Below, in pieces: positions 12,475 to 24,983 of a stretch of DNA of 57,810 nucleotides. The position numbers and the translations under genes were made by a program. Source of the DNA: Paramecium sonneborni (taxonomy: Eukaryota; Ciliophora; Oligohymenophorea; Peniculida; Parameciidae); the NCBI GenBank assembly GCA_905182985.1, contig CAJJDN010000022.1, forward strand, positions 216,430-274,239, read 5' to 3'. Positions within the stretch are counted from its first letter, which is position 1. Each line of letters starts with the position of its first letter. The notes below the pieces were generated by a model, which did not search any database, was not told the origin of the DNA, and was given only the letters and a program-made list of their open reading frames with translations.

Positions 12475-15410
12475 ATGAGCAATTATTTTTTAAATTCAGG
12501 ACTTAAAAGGGATGGCTAATTGTAATTAGTACCTGAACATGTTAAACTTAATTTAACATAACTAACTCCATCAAGTGTTGGGATAGTTTAATTTTAATTA
12601 ATTTTAGCAGAATAAGAATAAAATATTATCGAATTAATTGATATTCAAGATAACTTAGGAAATGCTTTGATAAAAATAACTTTGAAAGAAAGAGAACTTA
12701 TAATTCAATATTTGGATAATACATACAAATTTCCTATTCAATAAATCATTTTATACAAATTATATCCAATATTTATATCATTGTATGATGAGATAAGTTT
12801 GATTACAAATTTCACAGTTCAAAGTTAAAAACTTCAATAAAGATTTAGTTATACATCAAATAAGGTTGGAATATTATTAGGAAGTAGAAGTCATCTGAAT
12901 GCATTTACAGGAATAACTAGAAATTTATAGATTAGATTTGTAAATGAAAATGAATTGAAAAAGCAAATAGAAGATGAAATAAAGCTTTAAAAATAAATTC
13001 TTAATGATTTGAATGATATAGGATAGATAAAGTATAAATTACCATTTAGCAAACCATTATAATCAATAGAAGAATTAGATAATTGGAAACCAAATGAGGA
13101 ATATACTATTCTTCCAATATAATAATTAAAGAAAATAAATAGAACAACAAATTAACCATTATTAGTATGTCATGATATGTAAGGGGGATATAAGGAAGAT
13201 ATTTGGTGTTTTGGAAATCCTTTGAGATAAAATAGTTATCGTTTTTACTATATGACACATTGTGATATTTTTGTGTATTTTTCACATACTTTGATAACAA
13301 TTCCAAGTGTGCCATATATAAATATTTGTCATTAATTTGGTACAAAAATATTAGGAACAATAATAACAGAAGGAGATGATAATAAATAATTGACAAATTA
13401 ATTATTAAATATGAAATATGTTGATAAATTAGTATAGATTTGTAAATTCTATAAATTTGATGGATATTTATTAAATATAGAAACAAATGTGGATAATGTA
13501 GATTTATTTTTATAATTCATAAAAGAATTGAGTGATAAATTATAAGAGATTGGAGCTTTATTGATGTATTATGATAGTCATAATGCAGAAGGTATTTTAA
13601 AGTGGTAATCTGAGTTGAATTAAGATAATATGAAATACTTTTAAGCATGTAATTATTTCTTTAGTGATTATCATTGGAATTTAGATAAATTATCAAATAC
13701 ATAAAAGAATGCAGGAGATCAAAAAAACAATGTGTTTGTAGGGATAGATATATGGGGTAGAGGATAATATGGAGGTGGATAATTTGATAGTTATATTGCA
13801 TTAAAAGAGATAAAAAAAGCATAATTAGGAACAGCTATTTTTGGTTAAGCTTGGACATATGAAACAGCTAATGATAGTAGATCATAATTTATTTAAAATG
13901 ATAATTCATTATGGTAAGGTAAAAATACAGTATCATTATTTGATAAACATAAAAATTAGTGGGTAATTACATCTAATGGAGGATCTGGTTGGAAAATAGT
14001 GTAAGAAAATGGAGATGAGACTGCTATTTCATCATTTGATTGGTGTATCAGAACATATACAATATAATTAAATTTAGTATCTTCAAACAAAGGTGGTATA
14101 ATTTAATTTAATGCCAGAGTTAAAGGAACTGGTCCTAAATATGATGATTTATATGTAATTATTAATATTATTATTATAGCTTATTGGAATAGAGTTATAT
14201 GATAGATAAAATAAATGTATTGCAAGCATTGATTCATTTTCAACAAAAGTTAATAAAAGGGAAATATAATTTAATGCTGATTATGTCAATGTTGCTGATG
14301 ATAAATGGAGAGAACATACTTTGAGTATCAAAACCACTGATGATACATTATATGTTAAATTTATAGAGGTAGGAAAAGATGTAGAACATTGGGCTGGAAA
14401 TTATGGTGCTTAATTTACTGGAGAATCTATGGTTTATATTAGTTATGATTGTAATAAAGATTTATTAAGAATGTTAAAGCCAAAAACTTATTAAGAATTT
14501 CCTTTATAAACTTATTTTAATAATGCTGTTGGAGAAGCTTATTTTATTGATGGTCAAAAATTCACTCATTATAAAGGTTATTATGATAATCTAAATGATT
14601 TTGATTATTCTTTATGTTATCCAACAAAAAAGATTATAAGCTAAGAAATTTAAGATAATTGGGAAAGCAGTATAAATTTTAATGATGCTTGGAATGGAAG
14701 TAGTTGTATCAAAATTAAAGGAGATTTATAAGTTCAAAAGAGTTTTCTTATTAAATTATTCAAAACTAGAATAGACCCTTAAGGAAATATTAATGCAAGT
14801 ATCAATATGAAGAACTTTGATAAAAAGATTTTACAATTAAGTTTGGTTTTGAAATACTCTGATAAAGTATTATAAACTTTTAAACCTACAAAAATTCTTA
14901 CAAATAAAGGATGGAATGTTGCATAATATGTTATTTTAGATCAAGGAAAAGCTTTGAAATCTGTATATCTTAAAATAGAGAACATTTCTTAATAATAGTA
15001 AGCTGTTGATGGTCTTATTGGAGGTTTAGCTATTTATGATGATAGATATAATGAATAAATTAAATTTGCCAATGTAGATTTTAAAGATCCAACTAAATAT
15101 ATCAAAAATATTTAATTAAAGGAAAGTGTTACAAATCTGTATGATTTATATATTTAATTGGAACTAGGAGAATTAGGACCACTTCTGAAAACTATTAGAG
15201 TATTTAAGTACATTATATTATATTAATTTTAGTGATAAATAATGGATTGGAAATGTTAGATCTAATTATGCTTATTTCCCTGAATTCCCTTTTGATGGAA
15301 AAGAAATGTTTGTGAGATTGTAGATTATTTTAAATAATGGAAATCACATTAAGGCTGAATCTGTTTTGCCTTACATTCTTTATTCAGATTAAGTTGTTAG
15401 ATTACCATGA
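12475..15410 (+). CDS. ENGASE: endo-beta-N-acetylglucosaminidase, GH85 (ENGase)
   Basis: 961 residues after removing introns 14155-14179 and 15208-15232 (25 nt each). GH85 enzymes cut the chitobiose core of N-glycans and act on free oligosaccharides in the cytosol. Landmarks: VCHDMQGGYKED and WCFGNPLR, YFSHTLITIPSVP, GTIITEGDD, and the catalytic Asn-x-Glu as NIE at residues 334-336 in FDGYLLNIE, where Glu is the general acid and Asn supports the oxazoline intermediate; then GIDIWGRGQYGGG and FGQAWTYE. No signal peptide is seen (start MSNYFLNSGLKRDG), consistent with a cytosolic enzyme. A long C-terminal half, presumably beta-sandwich modules, makes it longer than animal ENGase (about 740). 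The next gene starts 16 bp after the stop. Confidence 0.93.
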
Positions 15411-15426
15411 AAAAATATATATTATT

Positions 15427-17095
15427 ATGCATTTAATTCCAAAATTGACTAAATTAAACAAATCTCAAGAAGATATATCTGCTATTCAAGATCATCTAAG
15501 TCAATTACCATAATTTTAAGCTCCTTATGAAGTCTTAAAAGATGTAATAATTTATAACAATATAGTTATGTAAAACTATTGGATATGTCTTTTTTGAAAC
15601 TGGACAAGTAGTCTAACAAAATAATAAATTTGCTTTCTATATTATTAATGGATTGCTTAATACTCAAGATAATCTCTTAATTCAACCTGAAATGTGGTAT
15701 GAAGCAGAATAAGGTTTTGAAGCTAAAGTATTATTTATTTATATTCAAACTTAGTAAGATACTCATTGTTTTGCTTTACCTCTTGTTTTATATAAAAAAT
15801 TTAGTTCCACTCATGGAGTTTTATATTAATAAAAGAAAAAATCACTTATAGTCAATTTACCTATCATTGAAAAAATTGCTCCAAAAATATAAGAATAATT
15901 AATCAGACTATTCTAAGAAGTTAAGTTTGCTCATACAGATTTCATATAAAAGATGGATGAACCTGGAAATTCATTATTTATTTTACAATTTGGTGTTTTG
16001 AGTATTACCAAAAATTATTAGAAAGCACTTTCTCATTATGAAAAATCAGTATTGCCAAGAAAATTTTGGTTTAATGAAATAGTTATATGTGAATTAATTG
16101 ATCAAGGTATTTTAGGAGAAGAATTTACTAATTAAGAAAAAGCTCTTTATAATGTTTAAGTTATATCAAAATCTGCTTCACTTTTAATGATATCGATACA
16201 ATAACTTAAAAACATATTTCCTTAAGTATATCAATCTATTTGTAAAATGTTTAAAGAAAAAACTACTTTGAGAGATGAAATTTATAAATAAAAGTGTCAA
16301 GAATTAGAAAAAAATTGGTAAAATACTAATAAAGATTAAATGCTCAATTAAGATATTAAAAAAACTATTTCTTTTAAAGTTCTTTCTAAATAACCTTCTG
16401 CTTGTTAAGATTAGCAAAGCTAAACAAATGATGATCAATTTGGAAGTCTAATAGGAAACTTATCTTATAAGAAAATGCCAACTTTTATTTAATAATATTT
16501 TAGATAGAAACATATTAAAGTAAAGAAAAGATAAGATTAGTATTAACTAAATAATTCGAATTCATCTTCATTAAATAACATAGATTCAACTTTTGATCCA
16601 TATGTTTTACTTTAAAAAACTTAATAAAAAATGTTAATTTAGTAAAATTCTTTAAAGTAATAAAATGGTCTTCGTTTAACAAAAACAAGATAAATGGATA
16701 GAAAATTAGAATAAACAGAATCTCAATAAATTAGGCCCAATACTTCGCAAATAATGGTATAACAACAATTTTCTTTGGGATAAACTTAATAATAATAGCA
16801 ATCCTAAAATTAATAAGGTAGTGGATATAGATAAGAATTAATTTAAAAAAAAACTATCTTTTAAGGTTTTCATACGCCTAAACCAATTATAAGATAATTG
16901 AAAAGAATGTATAGGAGTTCTTCTGTTCATAAAATAGAAAATCCTCCTTTTTCTCTAATACCATAACTAAAAAATAAAAGTAATTTAACTAAGTATATAG
17001 CTCCTAGAGAAAATATGTTCTATCTAAATTTATAACAAAATTATTCAGGTTAAAGAATCAAAGTAAATTAGTTATTACATAATTCTATAGATTGA
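15427..17095 (+). CDS. cyclic-nucleotide-binding-domain-like protein
   Basis: 548 residues with one 22-nt intron (15544-15565). Start ATG 15427 lies 16 bp after the ENGase stop; an ATG overlapping that stop quickly hits TGA, so it is not used. Residues 10-75 resemble the start of a cyclic nucleotide-binding fold: LSQLPQFQAPYEVLKDLCK, then GYVFFETGQVV and AFYIINGLL. The phosphate-binding cassette (FGE...RxA) is not seen, so ligand binding is doubtful. The rest is Lys/Gln/Ser-rich, with many TAA and TAG codons and no recognised domain, probably disordered. Paramecium has many such short CNB-like proteins of unknown role. Confidence 0.65.
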
Positions 17096-17128
17096 TTTAT
17101 AAAAATAAATAAATATATAATTATAATT

Positions 17129-18875
17129 TCATAAAGGTGACAATTATTATCTACAACTAGGACATGATAATTTGATTGACATCCATTTGACTAGACAGAG
17201 TACATGAAATTTATGGTCCTTTAATAATAAAATTTCTTAATACGCATGGAGTTTTCATATAATGATTTTATTATTTTTTCATTGCTTCCTTTATCATATA
17301 ATTTCTTTCTTCTTCCTTTGTTAGTCTTACTGCAGGAACTTAATGAAGAGCCCCCATACAAATAGAACATTCTTCATTAAATAAATGCTAATTTAATAAC
17401 TATAAATAATCTTACTGCATATTCTGAGGAAGGTCCTTCTTCTAGATCAAATGAAGTTGGTATTTTATAATAATAATTATATTTTTATGGGAAACAAACT
17501 TTAGGTAAAAAAAATTAAGGTCCCCATTCATTTTATAATACATGTACTCCAATCTATATTGCTACACATACAAATATGCAAATAAGTGATAATGGCATTG
17601 GTTTTAAAGAAAACAGATTGTTCCAATACATTCTAAAGTAAATATAATAAAGCAATCTTGGAAATAAGAATCCACAAATAAATTTAAAATTAAATCTTAC
17701 AAATTAACCTCTTTAAGCAGCATGAATTATTTATGGAACTGCATATAAACTTATAATAAATAAGAGCCATGCTGATAAAATGTATTCATAAATTAAGTAC
17801 ATACTTGTAAACATACAAATGTACAAAATTGAATAAAATTTAATCATTTAATTTCTAAGGCTTTAATCATTTCTAACTCTACTTTTCCATATTATCATTA
17901 ATATTCTCATTTCAAATATTGAAAACAGTAAAAATTAAAGAAATGAAGGAGTTATAAAATATTAAAATAAATATTCTGATTGCATAGCTTAAAAGAAATT
18001 CAAAAAGCATAAGAATAAATCTTGAACCATTACAAAACCTATAGAAAACATACTATATTCTTCAGGATTATCTAAACCTTCAATAAGAGCTCTAAGTATT
18101 CTTAATCCATAAATCATACAACACAAACAAACGATACTATTCAAAAATGAATAAATTATCACTTAACCTTCAACCTCATCTGTATTATCTTTTACTTCAC
18201 CTAAAAAGATTTAATGAAGATTTTGACATTCTGTATCTACTCTTACATCCATAATTAATTATTCAGCAAAACTTATATTCATATTGTTTGTGATATTCTT
18301 TAATTCCATTGTTAATTCATTTTAACAACCTATCATTTATAATTTTGATTAATACCACTTGTATCATTGTTTTTTATCTTTAAAATTAAGGGTGTATTTA
18401 AAGTTTTTACATATTCAGCAACATTAAGATAAAATTAAAATTACTATTATGGATCATCAAGGTATGGACTTGAAGAAAATAATACACTTATATTAAATTC
18501 TGGCTTTAATTAACTGTACTAATAAACATGGAAATGTGTATAAGTTCTATTAAATAATCCTTTAAAATGTCTTTCAGAAAAAAATGAAAAAAATTAGTAT
18601 AAATAGCATTCAGCTGAAGTTTTATTAGTTGAATTTTCTATAATCAATATTATACATACAAATGTAATTAAGTATTTCTATATCATCAGATACATTTAGG
18701 CACTAATTTAGACTATTTTGATGAACACCTGAATCTTCAGTATAAGTTACCGAGTACATGATCATAGCTGAGATGCTCAAGAAAATAAGAAACTTTATTC
18801 CTATATGAATGTATTGTGGATCATACGTCTTGTTCTAAATTCATTTCCTTACTCTATTTGATTATGTGGCAGCAT
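17129..18875 (-). CDS. Tul1/Dsc1-like transmembrane RING E3 ubiquitin ligase
   Basis: 539 residues after removing introns at 18801-18826, 18638-18659, 18330-18355, 17388-17415 and 17219-17243 (22-28 nt). Layout: a short basic N-terminus and a signal-anchor-like helix (FLIFLSISAMIMY), a lumenal region of about 200 residues with possible N-glycosylation sites, then about seven hydrophobic segments, and a C-terminal RING: CSICM ... TPCDHKFHVLCL ... CPSCRQQL at the very end. RING at the extreme C-terminus after multiple membrane spans, with the HxFH..CL..WM..KLxCPxCRxxL pattern, is characteristic of Tul1/Dsc1, a Golgi/endosome quality-control E3. An in-frame ATG at 18920-18918 would add 15 residues. 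The fold is secure; orthology is inferred. Confidence 0.88.
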
Positions 18876-19118
18876 TTAATTTATTTTAAATAATATTCTT
18901 AATTTTAAACTATTTACCATCTCTTTTTTATAAATTAATGTTAGAATGACACATATTAAGAAATATTTCAATTAATCTAGTAATGTGATTCTAAAAAAAC
19001 AAAAAAATTGTTATAATATATTACCATCTATTCTAAATATTTCTAACCATACATTTTTTAGTATTGGTTTTTTAAATTAGCAATCATTGATTAATATTAT
19101 TTCTTTTGAGTAGTTTAA
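18876..19118. other. AT-rich spacer before duplicated block
   Basis: Between the Tul1-like start and the duplicated block; contains only a possible 45-nt N-terminal extension of the Tul1-like gene (to 18920). Nothing else seen. Confidence 0.5.
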
Positions 19119-20314
19119 CTTCTATTTAATATATAAATTGTAGTAAATTATTGAATAATCAAATTTAAAAACTTTTACGAATGAAATGCAAAATAAAATA
19201 AAAATTTTAAGTAAATATTTTAAAATCTTAAAAATGCATAATATAGTGCAAGAACAACATTAAAAATATTTTCACTTTTATACTCATTTTAATTGTTTTC
19301 ATTTCTTTTTTGGTAATATTGGAGCATGAATTGGTGTAACTTATTTTATTTATTAACTTTAAGTGTGTTTATGTACAGGTGTTTATTAAATAGGTTTATT
19401 GGGAACTAATTGTAGTTTCAATCCTTTAGCTTTAACTGGATCTCTAACACTCATTCTATCTGCTTATGCTTTTAACTCATCAATTTCATCAATATCATCC
19501 TTATCATTCATTTTAGGGCTAGGCGATGCAGATAATGATCTTGCAGGACTTGATGGCAATCTTTAATTAAGCTATTTATCAAGTTTAATAATCATTTAAG
19601 TTATTTAAATGAAGGCATATGATACTGAATATTAATTACTACATTAATGAATTAATTTTACTCTTATTATATTTCATTATATTTTTAAATCCAATAATTT
19701 GCAATTTACATATTTTTAGAAGTAATTTAATTTTTATTTACAAAATCCTTAAATTTTCTTAGATTTTCTAAAAATTTATCTACATCATTTAAAAACATAT
19801 TCAACAAACTCCATTTTAGATTCTATTTTAATAAATGGATTTACTTTTTCATCTAATAGTTCAGAAGGAATCTCACGAATAAGTCCTGCAAATAAAGAAA
19901 CAAGAGCAGCAGTTGCAAAAATATTCATTTAAGATGGATTAACCATTTTTTATAATAGCTACATATATTAATATTCTTACACTAAGAGCTCTATGATCAA
20001 GAGCATTAACTTAATCTAAAACATATTAAAAAGTAACAACTTGTGGTTTCAAGGATTATCTATTGTAATTACCTCTAAACATATAATGTTATTAAATTTA
20101 ATAAATATTATTAAATAATTTAATATACATAAATAATTAAAAAAAGAATTTTTGCAAACAATAATAATATACATATACTTCCTTATTAAAGAACTTTAAA
20201 AATTTAAATGCATTAATTTTTTAAAGACTATAAGCTGTAGATACTAAGTTATCAATCTGTTAAATAATGTATTAATGCATTTTTATTTTTATTTTCATTA
20301 TTTTTTATTTAAAA
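19119..20314. repeat. 1,196-bp direct repeat, copy 1
   Basis: Begins cttctatttaatatataaat and ends at the base before the N at 20315. At every place compared it is identical to 20316-21511, including non-coding ends. It carries one complete minus-strand gene. Most likely the overlapping end of one contig. Confidence 0.95.
19299..20082 (-). CDS. hypothetical helical protein, 238 residues (copy 1)
   Basis: Not recognised. ATG at 20082-20080, TGA at 19301-19299, with three introns inferred from frame changes: 19959-19980 (22 nt), 19823-19844 (22 nt), 19639-19661 (23 nt). With all three removed the frame is open throughout. Residues 1-160 are mainly helical, with NIFATAALVSLFAGLI hydrophobic enough to be a buried or membrane helix and VDKFLENLRKFKDFVNK amphipathic. 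Residues 160-238 are Ser/Pro/Lys-rich (LPSSPARSLSASPSP) and probably disordered, ending in a basic ILPKKK. An identical copy lies at 20496-21279; the two are probably one gene in reality. Confidence 0.7.
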
Positions 20315-20315
20315 N
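20315..20315. other. single N, assembly join
   Basis: The only ambiguous base seen in the window. It separates two identical 1,196-bp blocks, which points to two contigs placed end to end whose overlap was not collapsed. Confidence 0.95.
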
Positions 20316-21511
20316 CTTCTATTTAATATATAAATTGTAGTAAATTATTGAATAATCAAATTTAAAAACTTTTACGAATGAAATGCAAAATAAAATAAAA
20401 ATTTTAAGTAAATATTTTAAAATCTTAAAAATGCATAATATAGTGCAAGAACAACATTAAAAATATTTTCACTTTTATACTCATTTTAATTGTTTTCATT
20501 TCTTTTTTGGTAATATTGGAGCATGAATTGGTGTAACTTATTTTATTTATTAACTTTAAGTGTGTTTATGTACAGGTGTTTATTAAATAGGTTTATTGGG
20601 AACTAATTGTAGTTTCAATCCTTTAGCTTTAACTGGATCTCTAACACTCATTCTATCTGCTTATGCTTTTAACTCATCAATTTCATCAATATCATCCTTA
20701 TCATTCATTTTAGGGCTAGGCGATGCAGATAATGATCTTGCAGGACTTGATGGCAATCTTTAATTAAGCTATTTATCAAGTTTAATAATCATTTAAGTTA
20801 TTTAAATGAAGGCATATGATACTGAATATTAATTACTACATTAATGAATTAATTTTACTCTTATTATATTTCATTATATTTTTAAATCCAATAATTTGCA
20901 ATTTACATATTTTTAGAAGTAATTTAATTTTTATTTACAAAATCCTTAAATTTTCTTAGATTTTCTAAAAATTTATCTACATCATTTAAAAACATATTCA
21001 ACAAACTCCATTTTAGATTCTATTTTAATAAATGGATTTACTTTTTCATCTAATAGTTCAGAAGGAATCTCACGAATAAGTCCTGCAAATAAAGAAACAA
21101 GAGCAGCAGTTGCAAAAATATTCATTTAAGATGGATTAACCATTTTTTATAATAGCTACATATATTAATATTCTTACACTAAGAGCTCTATGATCAAGAG
21201 CATTAACTTAATCTAAAACATATTAAAAAGTAACAACTTGTGGTTTCAAGGATTATCTATTGTAATTACCTCTAAACATATAATGTTATTAAATTTAATA
21301 AATATTATTAAATAATTTAATATACATAAATAATTAAAAAAAGAATTTTTGCAAACAATAATAATATACATATACTTCCTTATTAAAGAACTTTAAAAAT
21401 TTAAATGCATTAATTTTTTAAAGACTATAAGCTGTAGATACTAAGTTATCAATCTGTTAAATAATGTATTAATGCATTTTTATTTTTATTTTCATTATTT
21501 TTTATTTAAAA
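20316..21511. repeat. 1,196-bp direct repeat, copy 2
   Basis: Starts right after the N with cttctattt and tracks copy 1 at a constant offset of 1,197 bp to its end in ttttatttaaaa; beyond 21511 the sequence is new. Identity through intergenic DNA and introns argues against an old biological duplication. Confidence 0.95.
20496..21279 (-). CDS. hypothetical helical protein, 238 residues (copy 2)
   Basis: Same gene as 19299-20082 at an offset of +1,197, with the same three introns. Copy 2 has the true upstream flank (beyond 21511), while copy 1 has the true downstream flank (before 19119), as expected if the two blocks are one locus read from two contigs. Confidence 0.7.
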
Positions 21512-21774
21512 AATAAATTATTAGCTTAAATAATATTTCAAAGCAAATTAAAAAACTTATATTTTTTAACATATTTTAAAGATTAAGAAAATATTTAATA
21601 GTATTAAATTATCATTTTTTATCTTTTGAAAATCATAAAAAAAAATTTTCTATTTTAAGGTTATTCTGCTAAATTAATTGGCATTAAGCATAAAATGATA
21701 TAACAAGTTTACAGCATAATAAATGAATTTTAATTGATATATTAATATTTTTTTTCCAAATATTTTTAATAAAC
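21280..21774. other. AT-rich spacer
   Basis: About 495 bp upstream of the hypothetical gene and downstream of the Gln/Lys-rich gene stop. No ORF or motif I can support. Confidence 0.5.
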
Positions 21775-23005
21775 TCATAACATTTCTTGCTTTTAAACCT
21801 ATGCTGATTCACTTTTTTAATTTTCATCTTAAAGATTATCTGCTAACAAATCTTCTTCTTCTTTTAATTCCTAATTAATATTATTTTAAAACTAATCCCC
21901 TTCTTACTAATTTTAAGTTTAAGAATTTTATTCTGATTGAATAGCTATTTCCTAAGTATTCTCTTATTATTATTCATGTTATTCAGAATGATTTTCTTTT
22001 GGTGATTTTTCTGCAGAATTTTATACTTATGAAACTTATGCTTTTTCTTACTGTTGTTAGAATTATTCATCAGTTTAATGCTAATTTCCTGATTAAGCTA
22101 CAGGCTTAGAATTTTTTTTAACTATTTTTTTATCTTCTTGTTTAGTTTCTACTTTTTTTTCATTTTATTTAGTATTCGCATTTTTTTAAACTCCATTCTA
22201 TTTTTATTCTTATGGTTTATCATTTTTTTTTGGTTGGTCTTTTTATTGATCTTTTGGTTTATCTGATTAAGGAGGCTAAGATGGTTAAGATTATTTATTT
22301 GTTTTATTTTAATCTACTTTTTTTTCGTCTTTTTTCTCATCCTTTTTTCCATCTTTTTAAATATTAGCTTATTTTTGTGGTTGATCTAATTCATATATAA
22401 AATTAAACCTTAATTAGAAGTTTTTGTTTCTTTTTAATCTTTTTATTCCGGCTACTTAACAAGTTTTTATTTTTATTATTATGGTTATTATTAATGTTAG
22501 GTTGCAGTTTTAGGTTGTTTTTCAACAGATTATCCTGGAGATTTTGGAGCATCTAAAATATAAAAATAAATTTACTTATTTCTGATTCATTTTTAGTAGT
22601 TTTATCAACTACTACACTTTAGCTTAAATTTTTCATTCCAGTTTAGGGCTTTTATTCCTTTTATTTATTTTACTCTTATTTTTATTAAATTCCTGTTGAA
22701 GGTCTATCAACCTTTTTATGATCTAATTTTCCAGATATAATCATTTTTTACCATTATTATTGCCAATATTTTCTTGCTTCTATTATTGCTTTCCTTGTTC
22801 TAATCATAATTTAAATCATGATACTTTTGTCTTCTTGAGGTTTAAGTGTAAAAACCAAGGTTTTGAGTTAACTGATTTCTCCTGTCAGAAATTTGATTTG
22901 ATCTTCCTTTTGCAAATCTTTTTATTTTAATTCCTCAATTTACTCGAGTAATGGTTTGACCGAATCTTGTAAGAATTACTCAACTTCTGGAGAAATCTAT
23001 TACAT
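21775..23005 (-). CDS. Gln/Lys/Glu-rich low-complexity protein with N-terminal coiled coil
   Basis: 394 residues; introns at 22553-22575 (23 nt) and 22386-22408 (23 nt; 5' end GTTTAA instead of the usual GTA, but its removal joins two coding-like frames). Residues 1-60 form a likely coiled coil (VEQFLQDSVKPLLEQIEELK). Then a basic patch with ARKYWQQQW, and from about residue 130 an extended Lys/Gln/Pro/Glu-rich region ending in an acidic tail (ELKEEEDLLADNL) and EML. Most Gln are TAA/TAG. No family recognised; probably a disordered scaffold. It is 116 bp downstream of the RING gene on the same strand. Confidence 0.75.
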
Positions 23006-23121
23006 ATCCAATTTCAAATTTATATTATATATTTTATTTTTTATTCAAAAGAATACTTATTTCTCAATTAAATGAGCGTCATAAAATAAAATATCTTAAT
23101 AAACTTTATTTTTATTATTTA

Positions 23122-24983
23122 TCATTCAAAATTATAGTAATTAATTAAATAAATCCTTTCTTTGCATATAGGGCAGAATTTTTATTACAATAACCATTAC
23201 TTGATACAATCATAGTGAAATAAATGATTGCAATCTAATCTAATATCAACAGCCTCTTTTTAGGGCTAGATATCTTCCATACAAATTGGACAATTTTCTG
23301 TTGCACTTACTTTTACTCGTTGATTATCTAATAAATTAATCTTGCTTTATAATCCTACTTAATTTTATTAATCTAATTAAGTGAAATACTCGTAAATTTC
23401 TTCTGGAGACATTTAATTTACTTGCTAATCTGTAATGATTATACCAGGTTAATATAAAAATTATTAACTTACCTGATTCTTATTACTTGCAATGCTGTCA
23501 ATTAAGCTTATCTTTATTTTTTTATTTTCAGCCTATCTTTGTTTATTTTATTATGGTTATAAACTTTAATTAAATTCTTTTTGTTTCTTTTGATTGTCTT
23601 GTAAACTTTATTAATTAATCTACTTTTAGTTTTATTAAGTTTAAATTTCAATAATCTATTTTTCATTTAGCGATTTTTCTTTTTGAACTTTTTTTTTCGA
23701 TATTATTATTATTTCCTAAGCTTATTTACTTTAATCTTCATTTTTTAAATCACTATTTTTTGGCTCTTCTAAATAAATTTTAATATCTTTATTTTTTTAT
23801 TAATATATTAATTATTAGCCTTACTATAAATTTTGAAACTATTGTTCTTGTTCTTCATTTAATAACAATTAGTTATTTGAGAATGATAACTATTATTATT
23901 ATTATTATTAAATCTTCAGAGGATAAATATCAAAAATTTTATTTTAATCTAATAAATTCTAAACAAATTATTAATTGCTGTTTACTTGCTATTGTACATC
24001 TTAAATATTTGAAGTATATGGATAATTGAATTACTAATCATCTATTTCTTTTATGGCATTTTTTAGATTTTTCTTTTCTTAAATTAGTGTATTTGAATTA
24101 ACCTGCAATTTATTTTCTAAAGGAATTTATTTTTATTAGTATTTTTCAAATTGAGTATTTGTATTATGTAAATTTTAATTTTGTATCGCATCTTAAGTTA
24201 TTTTATTTTAAACAAGAAATTATTGAGGTTCTATTTAATTTTCTGTAATCTTTATCTAATTCTGTTTAGATTTATTGAGATCATCCCTTTAAAATTAATC
24301 TTATTAATTTAATTGTTAAATATCAAATTATTCTTAAATTTTATATGATTGAGGTTGGGTTTAATTTGAAGAAACTTGTTTTTTTTCTAGGTAAACTTAT
24401 AAATCTTAATTTTATAAGAAAGCTGGCTTTATGGATAATAAATTGTGTTTTATTGGTTCTGGAACATTTTCTATTCCTATTTAAATTTTAGGTTTTAATT
24501 ATTAATTTTAATTAGCTTGATTGGGATATCCAAATATATTTGATTAAAATTTATTTTATTCAATCAGTAGAGCAAGCTATTAATCCAAATTTTCGAAATC
24601 TTTTTCTGATATAATTACAGCACAGATAGCCTAATGATCTTTCAATTGAGAAGAGATAAATGGTTTATTACAATTCAAGCATTTCTCATGTTGAACTTCT
24701 TTAATACTTATATTTGATTTTTTGGAATGCTACATTTAATTTTATTTAATATTCTAATAGAAATTATCAAGTTTTATTTACAATTCTTTTTCTACATTAT
24801 TTAAAAATATGGTGGCTACTTCTCTCAATAAACTCAGGGATTTTGTAGAGCACTGCATATACTACATGATATATTTCTATTTTTTTTTTAATTCTTAAAT
24901 TTCTTCAAAAAAAAATATATGTCACCACTCTAAACATAATTTTTTTCATCTCTTAAGCAGATAGGCTAATTTTCAGAAGACAT
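23122..24983 (-). CDS. RING-H2 zinc-finger protein with long Gln-rich middle
   Basis: 612 residues. From ATG 24858 the frame is open without introns to TGA 23124-23122 (578 residues). A better start is ATG 24983: MSSENQPICLRDEKNYVQS joins in frame through a 23-nt intron (24903-24925, GTGACA...GAAG). Near residue 100 a CxxC...H...C patch (CLNCNKPF, then LKDHQAIC) resembles a small zinc finger. Residues 150-520 are Gln/Asn-rich. The C-terminus is a clear RING-H2: CPICMEDI ... LDCNHLFHYDCIKQWL ... CPICKERI. Probably a soluble E3 ubiquitin ligase; substrate unknown. The exact N-terminus is the weak point. Confidence 0.85.

Noticed and set aside
13106..13486. 126-codon minus frame
   Set aside because: Lies entirely inside the GH85 catalytic region of ENGase on the plus strand and resembles no family.
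19119..21511. Duplicated block considered as a transposon or segmental gene duplication
   Set aside because: No terminal inverted repeats or transposase, complete identity, and a single N at the join point to assembly.
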